DNA from: Paenibacillus sp. OK003
Lineage (GTDB): Bacteria; Bacillota; Bacilli; Paenibacillales; Paenibacillaceae
Direction: 5' to 3'
Assembly: GCF_900109515.1 (NCBI RefSeq)
Contig: NZ_FOBD01000004.1
Coordinates: forward strand, 1-64,000
DNA length: 64,000 nt
Shown: piece after piece, positions 10,315 through 19,616 of the stretch
Position numbering within the stretch: the stretch's first letter is position 1
Layout: every line of letters begins with the position of its first letter
The notes under the pieces: generated by a model
What the model saw: only the letters and a program-made list of their open reading frames with translations
Told to the model about the DNA's origin: nothing
The model's database searches: none
Program-made: the position numbers and the translations under genes

Positions 10315-11076
10315 GTGAATTTCTCAGATGTCGGAGCACATATCTTTCGAACCATGCTCATGTACTTCATTGTCTACGCTTCTATTCGCATAATGGGTAA
10401 ACGTGAGATCGGGAAGCTGTCCATGTTTGATCTGGTCGTATCCATCATGCTTGCAGAAATTGCGGCATTTGTCATTGAAGATATCAATAAGCCGTTATTC
10501 CATGGTATTGTACCGATGCTAACAGTCCTGGTCGTGCAGATTGCCATAGCTTTTCTCAGTCTCAAGAGCCGGAAGTTGCGGCTGATGATTGATGGCAAGC
10601 CAACGGTGTTAATCTCCAAAGGTAAATTGCATCGAGATGAGATGCGCAAGCAGCGTTACAATCTGGACGATTTGCTGCAGCAACTTCGTGAACAGAATAT
10701 AGACAGCATTGGTGAAGTAGACTTCGCCATATTGGAGACCACAGGCAAGCTGACTGTTTTTCCGAAAGGCCAAATTTCTTCAGGCGGCAACAGCGGCTCA
10801 TCAGGCTCTGGTTCCACCGGATCTAATTCCAAACCAAAAGGGCGGAAGAACAAAATAGATGGATTTGAAAATATCAAATATGAAGGGCTGCCATTGCCAT
10901 TGATCATGGATGGCAAAGTTCAGGATCAGAACCTTGAACTGATTCAGAAAACGAGATTTTGGCTTAAAAATCAGATTCAGCACAAAGGGATTATGGACTT
11001 CAAAGACGTGTTTATCTGTTCTATCGATCATAACGGGAAAGTTTATGTAAGTTCCAAAGATGATAAGGATAATTGA
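10315..11076 (+). CDS. DUF421/YetF family membrane protein (YrbG-like)
   Basis: A 253-aa protein with three N-terminal membrane helices (about residues 8-80) and a cytoplasmic C-terminal part. Recognised by RIMGKREIGKLSMFDLVVSI near the start and by the soluble repeats RKLRLMIDGKPTVLISKGKL and EGLPLPLIMDGKVQDQNL. A low-complexity Ser-Gly stretch (about residues 157-170) links the two soluble halves. The start is GTG with GAAGGAGG upstream. The biochemical role of this family is not settled. The gene is divergent from the YrzE-like gene across 180 nt. Confidence 0.85.
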   Translation: MNFSDVGAHIFRTMLMYFIVYASIRIMGKREIGKLSMFDLVVSIMLAEIAAFVIEDINKPLFHGIVPMLTVLVVQIAIAFLSLKSRKLRLMIDGKPTVLISKGKLHRDEMRKQRYNLDDLLQQLREQNIDSIGEVDFAILETTGKLTVFPKGQISSGGNSGSSGSGSTGSNSKPKGRKNKIDGFENIKYEGLPLPLIMDGKVQDQNLELIQKTRFWLKNQIQHKGIMDFKDVFICSIDHNGKVYVSSKDDKDN

Positions 11077-11079
11077 TGT

Positions 11080-12681
11080 CTAAGAACGGCGTTTAAACCA
11101 GGAACCGATAATAGGCGCACGGGAAAGATCGTGAAAATCAATCATTTTGGTCCAGCCCATAACCATGAAATAAACGATCAGACCAACAAGGGACGCGAGA
11201 AGCATTCTGAGCCAAAATGGAAGTAAGGATACGGTCTGTTCATAAATGACCAAAGTAGCGGCGCCCATGATGAGCATACCAGTGCCTGTTTTGACCCAAT
11301 CCATCATCTTGAAACGGAACTGTAACAGGCTGCGCACACTTCTTGCATGTAAAAGAGTCACGACCGTTGAATTGACACAAATGGCAATCACCGCTCCAAA
11401 AATGCCGTATTCCGGCCGGGAGGCGAGCACCAAAATCAACGTAATTTTAATGACAGCACCAATAAATGTATTGAGCAGTGCTTTTCCTGGACGATCAAGT
11501 GCCTGAAGAGCAGCTTGAAGAGGAGCTTGAATGTAGATAAACAAAGCAAAAGGAGCCATAAGCTTAAGCATGCTTCCAATCGATGCATCATTATACAGAA
11601 CAAGACACATCGGTTCGGCAAGCACATACATAAAAACAGAAAATGGAGCCCCTGTGACAAGTGCTAGCCGCAGCGCCTGATGCATCCGTTTATGAATGAG
11701 CGCACGGTCACCTTGAGCAGAGGCCTCAGACAATGAAGGGACAAGTGACGTGGCTAACGAGGACGTTAATGCTCCCGGTAGTAGAAGTAGTGGTATAATC
11801 ATGCCTTGTAATGCACCATACTGGGCCGTGGCGAGCCCTTTGGAGATACCTGCAATAGCCAGACTCTGTGCGGTTACAATCGTCTCAGCGAGATAGGAGA
11901 GGGAACCAACTAACCGCCCGGCAGTTACAGGTACGGAAATCGCGAGTAAACGACGAAGAAGTCCAGGTTCTGAGCCGGTTGAGTTTTTTGAAATAGCAGG
12001 TATGGGTTCGATTGGAGATTCGAGTATGGGCAGATGTTGATCCATATATTTCTTCTGTCTGGCATAGTTCCACAATAATACGAGCATACCGATGAATTCA
12101 CCAACAAGTGCTCCCAGCATGGCTCCTGCAGCAGCTTGAGCAATTCCTCGGGGCAAGAGCAGCCAGGAAAACCAGATCACACAGATAATGCGAATGACCG
12201 TTTCTACGATTGATGAGACAGCCGTAGGCATCATGTTTTGCTTTCCCTGGAAATAACCTCTGTAGACTGCAGATACGGCGATGATGGCAATCATAGGGCT
12301 CATGCTGACAAACGTGTGATAGACCCTCTCATCGGTCAGAACATAACGGGTGACCCATGGGGCGAAGATAATACACAAAAACATAAACACAACGCCAAGA
12401 GTCAGTGTGAAGCTCAGGCTGATTTGCAAAATCCGTTGGGGTGAATAACGGTTGGCACCTGTATCCGCTTCGGCTACGAGTTTGGCTACAGCCAATGGAA
12501 TACCGCCAGTAATTAATGTGACGAGTACGATGAAAAAAGGATAGCTCAGTTGGTAGATGCCAACACCTTCTGCACCGATAACCCGTGGTAGCACAATGCG
12601 CGGGATGAACCCGAGAATCCGATTAATAATGCCTGCGGCGAGCAGGATCATGGCTCCCTGGATAAATGTTTGTTTCTTCAA
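11080..12681 (-). CDS. spoVB: Stage V sporulation protein B / MATE-like flippase
   Basis: A 533-aa polytopic membrane protein of the polysaccharide-flippase group. SpoVB is needed for spore cortex synthesis and is thought to move lipid-linked precursors. About 14 helices can be read; diagnostic stretches are RILGFIPRIVLPRVIGAEGV, GIYQLSYPFFIVLVTLITGG and GIPLAVAKLVAE near the N-terminus. The start is TTG at 12681 with GAAAGAGGGG upstream on the minus strand. Its stop lies next to the end of the YetF-like gene (convergent). Synteny (yajC-yrzE-yrbG-spoVB-comN-secDF) supports spoVB over other family members. Confidence 0.88.
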   Translation of the reverse strand: MKKQTFIQGAMILLAAGIINRILGFIPRIVLPRVIGAEGVGIYQLSYPFFIVLVTLITGGIPLAVAKLVAEADTGANRYSPQRILQISLSFTLTLGVVFMFLCIIFAPWVTRYVLTDERVYHTFVSMSPMIAIIAVSAVYRGYFQGKQNMMPTAVSSIVETVIRIICVIWFSWLLLPRGIAQAAAGAMLGALVGEFIGMLVLLWNYARQKKYMDQHLPILESPIEPIPAISKNSTGSEPGLLRRLLAISVPVTAGRLVGSLSYLAETIVTAQSLAIAGISKGLATAQYGALQGMIIPLLLLPGALTSSLATSLVPSLSEASAQGDRALIHKRMHQALRLALVTGAPFSVFMYVLAEPMCLVLYNDASIGSMLKLMAPFALFIYIQAPLQAALQALDRPGKALLNTFIGAVIKITLILVLASRPEYGIFGAVIAICVNSTVVTLLHARSVRSLLQFRFKMMDWVKTGTGMLIMGAATLVIYEQTVSLLPFWLRMLLASLVGLIVYFMVMGWTKMIDFHDLSRAPIIGSWFKRRS

Positions 12682-12743
12682 GACTACCCCTCTTTCCCGG
12701 TTGGAGTACAGGTATTCATAAACGGGACAAAGCCGTCGTTCTT

Positions 12744-12774
12744 CATCCTATGCCAGTCCAATATCTTCTCATGA
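12744..12774 (-). promoter_or_regulatory. Possible sigma-E promoter of spoVB
   Basis: On the minus strand the word CATAGGAT (12744-12751) fits the sigma-E -10 pattern CATAnnnT. A weak -35-like word TCATGA lies about 16 nt further upstream. Known sigma-E control of spoVB makes this worth recording, but the -35 match is poor. No gene is seen between spoVB and the ComN-like gene. Confidence 0.3.
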
Positions 12775-12895
12775 CAACTTGGACACGATTAACAAAAAGA
12801 TCCATCACCAGCAAGAAGGAATATGATCGGGTAAAGTCGAATGATGTAATATTGATGCCGCATAAAGGCTTGGATGTATGAAGGGAGGCTCCCCG

Positions 12896-13144
12896 TTGGA
12901 AGAAATGAATGATGTGGAGTTGGAACAGTCTATAGAGATGCTCTGCCGTAGCAAAGCAGAGGAGCTAAGGCTTGTCGGTTACGAATATGTCACCAGCAAA
13001 GATGTCTGGAATTGCATCAGTCATAAATATGAAAAGCAGGGCATTCCACCGCTTCACCAACTGGTGAACGACATATTGTCACTGAAAGCAACAAGCTTTA
13101 TGAACTTTATGACCGTGTCTGCATACCGGGGGTCCTCTTTCTAG
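12896..13144 (+). CDS. ComN-like post-transcriptional regulator
   Basis: An 82-aa soluble protein that resembles the B. subtilis ComN/YrzD family (post-transcriptional regulator of comER, found at the same place before secDF). The readable core is LCRSKAEELRLVGYEYVTSK, DVWNCISHKYEKQGIPPLHQ and LVNDILSLKATSFMNFMT. The start is TTG at 12896, with GGGAGG 8-9 nt upstream; an upstream ATG (12878) overlaps the site. It is divergent from spoVB. The role in this organism is inferred only from similarity. Confidence 0.75.
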   Translation: MEEMNDVELEQSIEMLCRSKAEELRLVGYEYVTSKDVWNCISHKYEKQGIPPLHQLVNDILSLKATSFMNFMTVSAYRGSSF

Positions 13145-13169
13145 CGAAAGGGATCTTTTTTGTTGGAAA

Positions 13170-13198
13170 TTGACTGCTTTTTACGGCATCGCTATAAT
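13170..13198 (+). promoter_or_regulatory. Sigma-A promoter of secD-secF
   Basis: TTGACT (13170-13175), a 17-nt spacer, and TATAAT (13193-13198). The secD start at 13235 follows 37 nt later, giving a short 5' leader. The promoter falls inside a longer possible reading frame, which rules out earlier secD starts. Confidence 0.85.
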
Positions 13199-13234
13199 GG
13201 GAATATTGAGAACGAAAGGGGATCTAGGAACGGC

Positions 13235-14485
13235 ATGAAAAGAATCGTCAGTTTCATTTTGGTCGTGCTTGTGACCGCAGGAGTAATGTTGGGCACAAGT
13301 CCAGGGCTGCTCAAAAATATACGCTTGGGCCTTGATTTAAAAGGAGGCTACGAGATCTTATATGAAGCAGAGCCACTGGAACAAGGACAACAAGTCACCA
13401 AAGCATCTTTGGTGCAAACAGCAAAAAGTCTGGAGAGCCGTGCCAATGCGCTCGGAACAAGCGAGCCGGAAGTAACTACGGAGGGAACCAACCGGATTCG
13501 ATTGAAGCTGGCCGGGGTTACCGACGAGGCCGAGGTTAGAGCCAAAATGAAAGAACCTGCTGTTCTGACCTTCCGGAGTAAAGCTCCGAATGACAAGGAA
13601 GGAGAATACTCCAAGATCGAGCTTCGCGGAAATGATTTTGTCGAGAATGGGGCCAAGGTTGTTTTTACAAGTTTGAATGAGCCGATGATCGACATTAAAG
13701 TGAAGGATAAAGCCAAATTTTCTGAAATTACTAAACGTTTGGTTGGACAACTTCTTGCCATCTATTTGGATGATCAGTTGCTTTCAGCACCAGAAGTTAA
13801 ACAGCAGCTGAGTGACGGCTCTGCGCAAATCACGGGTAACTACTCACGTGAGGAAGCCAATCAGCTTCGCGATACCATTAATTTGGGTGCGTTGCCGCTG
13901 AAACTGACAGAGAAGTACTCTCAAAGCGTGGGTGCAACGCTTGGTAAACTATCTCTGGACCAGACGATTAAAGCGGGATTAATTGGTTCCGTCATTATCC
14001 TGGTGTTCATGATTGGTTTGTACCGTATTCCTGGGATTATTGCGAGCTTTGCCCTGATTACACATACGTGGCTTGTACTTGCAATCTTCTATATGGGAGA
14101 ATTCGTACTTACCCTTCCGGGGATCGCGGCCTTTATCCTGGGTATAGGGATGGCCGTGGATGCTAACATCATCACGTACGAGCGGATCAAGGAAGAAATG
14201 CGCAGTGGTAAGTCGATATTGTCTTCGGTAAGAGCGGGTGGTAAAAGTTCGTTCCGTACAATTATTGACTCTAACATTACAACCATCATTGCTGCAGCAG
14301 TTATGTTCTTCATGGGTACAGGTGCGGTTAAAGGTTTCGCACTGGTACTGATTTTTGATATCGTGACCAGCATTATCACGAATATTTTCTTCTCCCGCTT
14401 CCTGTTGACCCTGCTTGTGCGGGCTAACGTATTGAAGAAGCCTAAGTACTTCGGAGTGAAGGAGAGTGAAATTCGTGCGCTTTAA
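13235..14485 (+). CDS. secD: Protein translocase subunit SecD
   Basis: A 416-aa RND-type membrane protein that with SecF uses the proton gradient to pull exported proteins off SecYEG. Helix 1 is at the N-terminus, followed by GLDLKGGYEILYEA, the large external domain (about residues 55-235), and five further helices from about residue 245. The segment GIGMAVDANIITYERIKEEM is the conserved SecD helix 4 signature. The start at 13235 follows AGGA and lies downstream of the promoter. secF begins inside the last codons, so SecD and SecF are separate here, unlike the fused SecDF of B. subtilis. Confidence 0.96.
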   Translation: MKRIVSFILVVLVTAGVMLGTSPGLLKNIRLGLDLKGGYEILYEAEPLEQGQQVTKASLVQTAKSLESRANALGTSEPEVTTEGTNRIRLKLAGVTDEAEVRAKMKEPAVLTFRSKAPNDKEGEYSKIELRGNDFVENGAKVVFTSLNEPMIDIKVKDKAKFSEITKRLVGQLLAIYLDDQLLSAPEVKQQLSDGSAQITGNYSREEANQLRDTINLGALPLKLTEKYSQSVGATLGKLSLDQTIKAGLIGSVIILVFMIGLYRIPGIIASFALITHTWLVLAIFYMGEFVLTLPGIAAFILGIGMAVDANIITYERIKEEMRSGKSILSSVRAGGKSSFRTIIDSNITTIIAAAVMFFMGTGAVKGFALVLIFDIVTSIITNIFFSRFLLTLLVRANVLKKPKYFGVKESEIRAL

Positions 14486-15383
14486 TTGGAATTTTGATTA
14501 TATTAAAGGCAGTAAAATTGCCTATGCCTTTTCCATCATTTTGACGATTGCAGGGATCATCAGTATTTTGGCTCTGGGATTGAATTATGCGGTTGATTTC
14601 CGTTCAGGTTCAAATGTGGATATTACAGTGTCTAAAGCAATCACCGCAGAACAAATTAAGCCCATCGTCAGTGACCTAGGTGTTGACACCAAGGATGTTC
14701 ATATTACACCTGGTGCTGATCGGGTTAACGTTCGTTTCTCGAACGTACTGGATGAAAATCAGGAAAGCAAGTTTAAGCAAGAGTTCACCAAGCTGGATTC
14801 AACCGCTTCTTATGAAGTCAACACGGTTGACCCGGAGATGGCTAAGGAACTTGAACGCAATGCCATATACGCGGTTCTCATCGCAAGTATCGGGATTATG
14901 ATCTATGTAGCCATCCGATTTGAATGGCGGTTTGGTTTGGCTGCTGTCATTGCGCTCTTCCATGATGCATTTGTAGTGATTAGTGTGTTCTCGATCTTCC
15001 GATTGGAAGTGAATCTGACCTTCATCACGGCTGTACTGACCATTGTCGGATTCTCGATCAATGATACAATCGTTATCTTCGACCGGATTCGTGAGAATAT
15101 GCGTTTTGCTAAAAAGACTTCGAAAGCCGATTTGCGTGAAGTAGTCAACCGCAGTTTGGCGCAAACGATGACACGTTCCCTGAATACAACATTCACCGTG
15201 TTTGTCGCTTCGCTCTGCTTGTTTATTTTTGGTGGAGAATCCATTCGCATGTTCTCACTGGCTATGGTCATCGGAACATTGTTCGGTGCATATTCTTCGA
15301 TCTACATCGCCGCTCCATTGTGGCTGGTACTCAAAGGTAAACAAACAGAGAAACCTAAAGCAGCTGTCAAAGCATCTAACTAA
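14475..15383 (+). CDS. secF: Protein translocase subunit SecF
   Basis: A 302-aa partner of SecD. Six helices with a smaller external domain; signatures are NYAVDFRSGSNVDI, the turn VGFSINDTIVIFDRIRENM, and RSLNTTFTVFVASLCLFIFGG. GTG at 14475 is preferred (AAGGAG about 10 nt ahead); GTG at 14466 sits on the site itself. The gene overlaps secD by 11 nt, so translation is probably coupled. Confidence 0.96.
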   Translation: MRFNWNFDYIKGSKIAYAFSIILTIAGIISILALGLNYAVDFRSGSNVDITVSKAITAEQIKPIVSDLGVDTKDVHITPGADRVNVRFSNVLDENQESKFKQEFTKLDSTASYEVNTVDPEMAKELERNAIYAVLIASIGIMIYVAIRFEWRFGLAAVIALFHDAFVVISVFSIFRLEVNLTFITAVLTIVGFSINDTIVIFDRIRENMRFAKKTSKADLREVVNRSLAQTMTRSLNTTFTVFVASLCLFIFGGESIRMFSLAMVIGTLFGAYSSIYIAAPLWLVLKGKQTEKPKAAVKASN

Positions 15384-15395
15384 ACATTGTATTGT

Positions 15396-15425
15396 CAAGC
15401 CGCGTCTGCTAGGCGCGGTTTTGCA
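15396..15425 (+). terminator. Possible terminator after secF
   Basis: A short GC hairpin (CCGCG paired with CGCGG around TCTGCTAGG) is followed by TTTTGC. The T-run is short, so termination is probably partial, and the next gene lies only about 35 nt on. Confidence 0.45.
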
Positions 15426-15458
15426 ACTTTAGGTAGAGTATTAAGGGGGGGCATCGCC

Positions 15459-16424
15459 ATGACCAGAGAACGTTTCCCTTCTGTTCACGCTGCCACGTGG
15501 AGCGGGATCGCCGGGAATTTGACACTTGCAGTAATCAAGGCTGGGTTCGGTTATATGGCAAACAGCAAATCGCTGCTTGCAGACGGCCTGCACTCTGCTT
15601 CAGAAGCTGCTTCTTCATTGTCCGGCCTCTTTCCCTCGAAGTCTGTACAAACAAAAACAAAGGCTCGTAGGGAGCGGTCAAAGGAACATTCACGTATCGC
15701 GAGACCTGGAATTTCGGTATTATTATCTGTACTCATCCTTATGGGAGGCTTGCAGATCGCGATCTCGGCTTTGGGTAGTCTATCTGGAGAGGAACCAGAA
15801 TCGCTAGATAAGTATACCCATGCACTTGTTGTAGCTTTTGCAGCACTGGCTGTGAAGGAAGCAATCTTTCAATATCAATACCGATATTTCCGTAAACGAA
15901 ATCAATCGCAGGCTCTGGCTTATGCACAGCAACATCGTCGGGCACTCTACTGTTCACTTATCGTCTTGGTCGGTATTGTAGGTTCCATGACAGGAGAAAC
16001 GATGGGGTGGAGCGTTCTTCGATACATGGACCCCGCAGCTGCATTGATAGCTTCCTGCTTTGTGCTTCACAAAGGCTACAGAATGATTGTGGATACCGTA
16101 TATGGTTCACTTGTTCAGGAACTGGAACAGGAAGAAGCACTTGACTTCAAAGAGACGGTGCAGCGTGTATATGGCATTATTACGATTGAACATCTGGTAG
16201 CACGTGAACAGGAACATGATGTTACGATTGAACTGGTCATTAGTGTGAACCCTAGAATTTCCGTGCTCGAGGCACAAGAGATTTCCAATCGGGCGAAGAC
16301 ACTTCTCTTAACTCGTTTCAGTCATGTGAAAGAAGTACAGATCCAGGCTGTACCTTATGATCCTGGATATCCTTATAAATCCAATCATGAACTGCCAGAT
16401 CCTGAAGCGACATTAATTCAGTAA
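15459..16424 (+). CDS. Cation diffusion facilitator family transporter
   Basis: A 321-aa membrane protein of the CDF family, which exports divalent metals by proton exchange. Six helices and a C-terminal cytoplasmic domain (from about residue 235) can be read. Helix 2 carries LLADGLHSASEAASSL, where most relatives have HSxxD, so the second ligand is Glu. In helix 5 the Asp of MDPAAALIAS is present but the residue four before it is Leu rather than His or Asp. A basic, Lys/Arg-rich loop of about 25 residues separates helices 2 and 3. The start was chosen at 15459 with a purine-rich AAGGGGGGG site upstream. Substrate is unknown; the altered site makes zinc export uncertain. Confidence 0.8.
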   Translation: MTRERFPSVHAATWSGIAGNLTLAVIKAGFGYMANSKSLLADGLHSASEAASSLSGLFPSKSVQTKTKARRERSKEHSRIARPGISVLLSVLILMGGLQIAISALGSLSGEEPESLDKYTHALVVAFAALAVKEAIFQYQYRYFRKRNQSQALAYAQQHRRALYCSLIVLVGIVGSMTGETMGWSVLRYMDPAAALIASCFVLHKGYRMIVDTVYGSLVQELEQEEALDFKETVQRVYGIITIEHLVAREQEHDVTIELVISVNPRISVLEAQEISNRAKTLLLTRFSHVKEVQIQAVPYDPGYPYKSNHELPDPEATLIQ

Positions 16425-16463
16425 TGAAGCTTGGTCCAGTAGATCAGGAAAGGAGCGTTATCA

Positions 16464-18872
16464 TTGCTTTATTCGCAATACCGGTGGAACACACCGAATA
16501 TCGATCTGGAGGCGGCTGCGGGACTCTCGCAGGCGCTTTCCGTTTCATCACTTGTTGGACGTTTGCTGGTCAGTCGGGGGGTTCATAATGAATCAGAGGC
16601 AGAACAATTTCTTCATCCTGATCTGAATCAAATGCATGATCCTTATCTGCTTCGGGGCATGAAAGAAGCTGTACCCCGAATCCAGCAGGCCATTGAGCGT
16701 GAAGAACATATTTTAATATATGGGGACTACGACGCGGATGGTGTATCCAGTACATCCCTGATGATCCATCTGATGCGTTATCTCGGTGCTTCTTATGATA
16801 TCTATATCCCTCATCGTTCCAATGAAGGCTACGGATTACACAATCATGCCTTGGATTGGGCTCATCAACAAGGAGTCACGCTGGTGATTACGGTAGATAC
16901 TGGAATCAGTGCTGTAGAGCAGATTGCTTATGCTGCAACACTGGGAATGGAAGTCATTGTGACGGATCACCATGAACCACCTGAAGTTTTGCCTGAGGCC
17001 TATACGCTCATTAATCCCAAGCTTCCGGACTGTCCTTATCCTTTTAAAGGGTTAGCTGGTGCGGGTGTAGCGTTGAAGCTGGCTCAGGCATTGATCGGAG
17101 AAGTGCCTGGAGAATGGATGGAAATTGCCGCTATTGGTACGGTTGCCGATTTGATGCCTTTGGAAGGCGAGAACCGGGTTATCGTCAGTTATGGTGTTGA
17201 GTCCATGCGAGGTACACGTCTGCCTGGTGTAAGTGCTCTGCTTGAAATTAGTGGTGTGGATCAAACTCAGGTCACCTCAATCAATATTGCCTTTGCCATG
17301 GCTCCGCGTATTAATGCAAGCGGACGTCTGGATCATGCCGGCCGAGCCGTATCGCTGCTTACAACCGAGGATCTGGATGAGGCACACACTCTGGCAGGCC
17401 AACTGGACTTGCTGAATCGTGAAAGGCAACAGGTTGTTGAGGGCATACTTCTGGAAGCGACAGCCCAGTTGGAGCAGAAAATCCAGCTTAATTCCCGAGC
17501 AGTGCCGGATGTCATCGTTTTAGCTGGAGAAGGCTGGAATGTAGGGGTTGTAGGTATCGTGGCTTCCAAGTTACTTGAACGGTATTATCGGCCAACGCTT
17601 ATCCTGGGCATTGACCCGGAGAGCGGCGCTTGTAAAGGCTCAGCACGCTCCATAGAGGGGCTGGACATCTATGAAGCATTAACGGCTTGCAAACACACGA
17701 TGGACCATTATGGGGGTCACCCGGCTGCAGCAGGCATGAGCCTTCATCGCGATCAGCTTAAAGAGCTGGAAGCTGGACTGAATGAGTTTGCTGCATCCGT
17801 GCTGACGGAGGAGGACTTTGTTCCCCATCGTCTTGCGGATGACGAGTGCAGAATCAGTGATGTGCCACTGCAAGTCATTCAAGAGATCGACAGACTCCAG
17901 CCATTTGGCATGAGTAATCCTTCTCCTCGTTTTGTACTGCGCAATGTGACTGTAAAAGAAACACGGACGATGGGACGCGAAAAGCGTCATCTGAAACTGG
18001 TTTTGGAGCAGGATGGTCAGCAACTGGAGACGGTCGCTTTTGGCAAAGGAGCATTAGCTGAGTTTCTGCCTCCAGGCTCTATCATTGATGTCATGGGCGA
18101 GTTGTCCGTTAATGAGTGGAACGGGCTGAAGAAACCACAATTGATGCTGCAGGACATTCAGGTCCCACATGCGCAAGTTTTTGATTTGCGAGGCAGTACG
18201 GAGCCTTTGAACGCGATGAAGCAGTTCTTAAGTTCGCTTGAAATACATTTACGATACAAGTCAGGTTCTATTGGTGCCATCGTTCGGAAAGAAACGAATG
18301 TTTCCGAGGGAAATTCATTGTATGAACCGTGCCTTTGGGTATATGATAGAAAGGTCGGGTTATTTCCGTGCAATGCTGCCGCGCAGCATTATGGGCAGGA
18401 ACAGGTCCGGACGTTATTTGTGTTTGATACGCCGGAAACCCCGGAACAACTTGATGCAATGCTGGCTTTATTCAGCGGAGCCGAGAATATCATCCTTCTG
18501 CACGGATCAGGCAACCGCCGAGATCGCCTTCAGATGCCTTCCAGAGAACTCTTCAAGCGTATTTATATGCTGGTATCCAAATGGAGAGCTGAACCGGTGG
18601 AGGAACAAGAGATCACTCCTGTGCTCAGTCGTCAGTGTGGCTGCTCGCCGCGTATGATTACCATGATGTTGGATGTTTTTGAGGAGTTATCGTTCATTAC
18701 CCGAGAAAATGGAAAGATTGTGTTTGTGGATAACCCACCCAAGCGTGAGCTAACCGCTTCGCGTCATTACCAGGCGCTGGAGAGTATGGCCGAGACAGAG
18801 CAGGTGATGCTGGATGCATCGACCCCTCAACTGACACAATGGATGATATCCCGGATGAAGGGCGTATCTTAG
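16464..18872 (+). CDS. recJ: Single-stranded-DNA-specific exonuclease RecJ
   Basis: An 802-aa 5'-3' exonuclease of the DHH phosphoesterase family used in recombination and repair. The metal-binding motifs are visible: ILIYGDYDADGVSST (motif I), VIVTDHHEPPE (motif III, DHH), and the DHHA1 glycine motif GGHPAAAGMSL near residue 415, followed by an OB domain. The C-terminal about 230 residues form an extra RecJ C domain usual in Bacillales (B. subtilis RecJ is about 786 aa). The start is TTG with AAAGGAG 9-10 nt upstream. It precedes apt, as in B. subtilis. Confidence 0.95.
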   Translation: MLYSQYRWNTPNIDLEAAAGLSQALSVSSLVGRLLVSRGVHNESEAEQFLHPDLNQMHDPYLLRGMKEAVPRIQQAIEREEHILIYGDYDADGVSSTSLMIHLMRYLGASYDIYIPHRSNEGYGLHNHALDWAHQQGVTLVITVDTGISAVEQIAYAATLGMEVIVTDHHEPPEVLPEAYTLINPKLPDCPYPFKGLAGAGVALKLAQALIGEVPGEWMEIAAIGTVADLMPLEGENRVIVSYGVESMRGTRLPGVSALLEISGVDQTQVTSINIAFAMAPRINASGRLDHAGRAVSLLTTEDLDEAHTLAGQLDLLNRERQQVVEGILLEATAQLEQKIQLNSRAVPDVIVLAGEGWNVGVVGIVASKLLERYYRPTLILGIDPESGACKGSARSIEGLDIYEALTACKHTMDHYGGHPAAAGMSLHRDQLKELEAGLNEFAASVLTEEDFVPHRLADDECRISDVPLQVIQEIDRLQPFGMSNPSPRFVLRNVTVKETRTMGREKRHLKLVLEQDGQQLETVAFGKGALAEFLPPGSIIDVMGELSVNEWNGLKKPQLMLQDIQVPHAQVFDLRGSTEPLNAMKQFLSSLEIHLRYKSGSIGAIVRKETNVSEGNSLYEPCLWVYDRKVGLFPCNAAAQHYGQEQVRTLFVFDTPETPEQLDAMLALFSGAENIILLHGSGNRRDRLQMPSRELFKRIYMLVSKWRAEPVEEQEITPVLSRQCGCSPRMITMMLDVFEELSFITRENGKIVFVDNPPKRELTASRHYQALESMAETEQVMLDASTPQLTQWMISRMKGVS

Positions 18873-18909
18873 ATAGAAGTTGTGCTATTTATTTTAGGAG
18901 GAGATTATT

Positions 18910-19422
18910 TTGGATTTTAAAGATTATATTCGTGTCATTCCTGACTTTCCACAACCGGGAATCAGCTTCAAAGACATTACGACATTGTTGAAGGATGGAG
19001 AAATGTACCGCAAGGCGATCAATGAGCTGAAAGTAATGGTTTCAGATCTCAAAATTGACGTTATTGCCGGACCTGAAGCACGTGGATTCGTTGTGGGCGC
19101 TCCACTGGCGTACGCTTTGGGTGTAGGTTTTGCTCCGATCCGTAAAAGCGGTAAATTGCCTGGAGAGACGATCGAAGTCGGTTATGATCTTGAATATGGC
19201 AAAGATACGCTTGCTATGCATACAGATGCGATCGAAAAAGGACAAAATGTCCTGATTGCGGATGATCTGCTCGCGACAGGCGGAACGATTGCTACCTCCA
19301 TTAACCTGATTGAACAATTGGGTGGCAAGATTGTAGGGGCAGCATTCCTCATTGAGCTGTCTGATTTGAATGGACGTGCAAAATTGCCGGGAATTGATGT
19401 ATTTACATTGATGAACTACTAG
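18910..19422 (+). CDS. apt: Adenine phosphoribosyltransferase
   Basis: A 170-aa purine salvage enzyme that joins adenine to PRPP to make AMP. Signatures are VIPDFPQPGISFKDITTLLK at the start, IAGPEARGFVVGAPLA, and the PRPP loop VLIADDLLATGGTIATSINL. The start is TTG at 18910, with TTAGGAGGAGA upstream. It follows recJ by 37 nt and ends at a strong terminator. Confidence 0.97.
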   Translation: MDFKDYIRVIPDFPQPGISFKDITTLLKDGEMYRKAINELKVMVSDLKIDVIAGPEARGFVVGAPLAYALGVGFAPIRKSGKLPGETIEVGYDLEYGKDTLAMHTDAIEKGQNVLIADDLLATGGTIATSINLIEQLGGKIVGAAFLIELSDLNGRAKLPGIDVFTLMNY

Positions 19423-19502
19423 AATTCCGGCATTCATTGCTGTTAAATCACGTGAACTGGATCTCCCGTTTCCCGGGAAATAATATACAGCATTAACTAT
19501 TT

Positions 19503-19553
19503 GCAAAAAAGCCTGTCCCTCAACCCGTAAAGGTGAGAGAGCAGGCTTTTTGC
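19503..19553. terminator. Bidirectional terminator between apt and the uracil permease gene
   Basis: GCAAAAAAGCCTG and GCAGGCTTTTTGC form a long stem around a loop of about 25 nt. A-run and T-run flank both sides, so it can serve apt on the plus strand and the convergent permease gene on the minus strand. Confidence 0.85.
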
Positions 19554-19616
19554 GTTGTACGATGTATAAGATGAAGAATGAATAAACATTGTTCGTTCAG
19601 ACCAGTCTGCAAGAAA

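Noticed and set aside
12666..12881. A 71-codon plus-strand frame upstream of the ComN-like gene
   Set aside because: It starts inside spoVB, has no ribosome site and no recognisable motif.
13160..13234. An N-terminal extension of SecD
   Set aside because: The consensus promoter for secD lies inside it, and the family starts at the chosen ATG.
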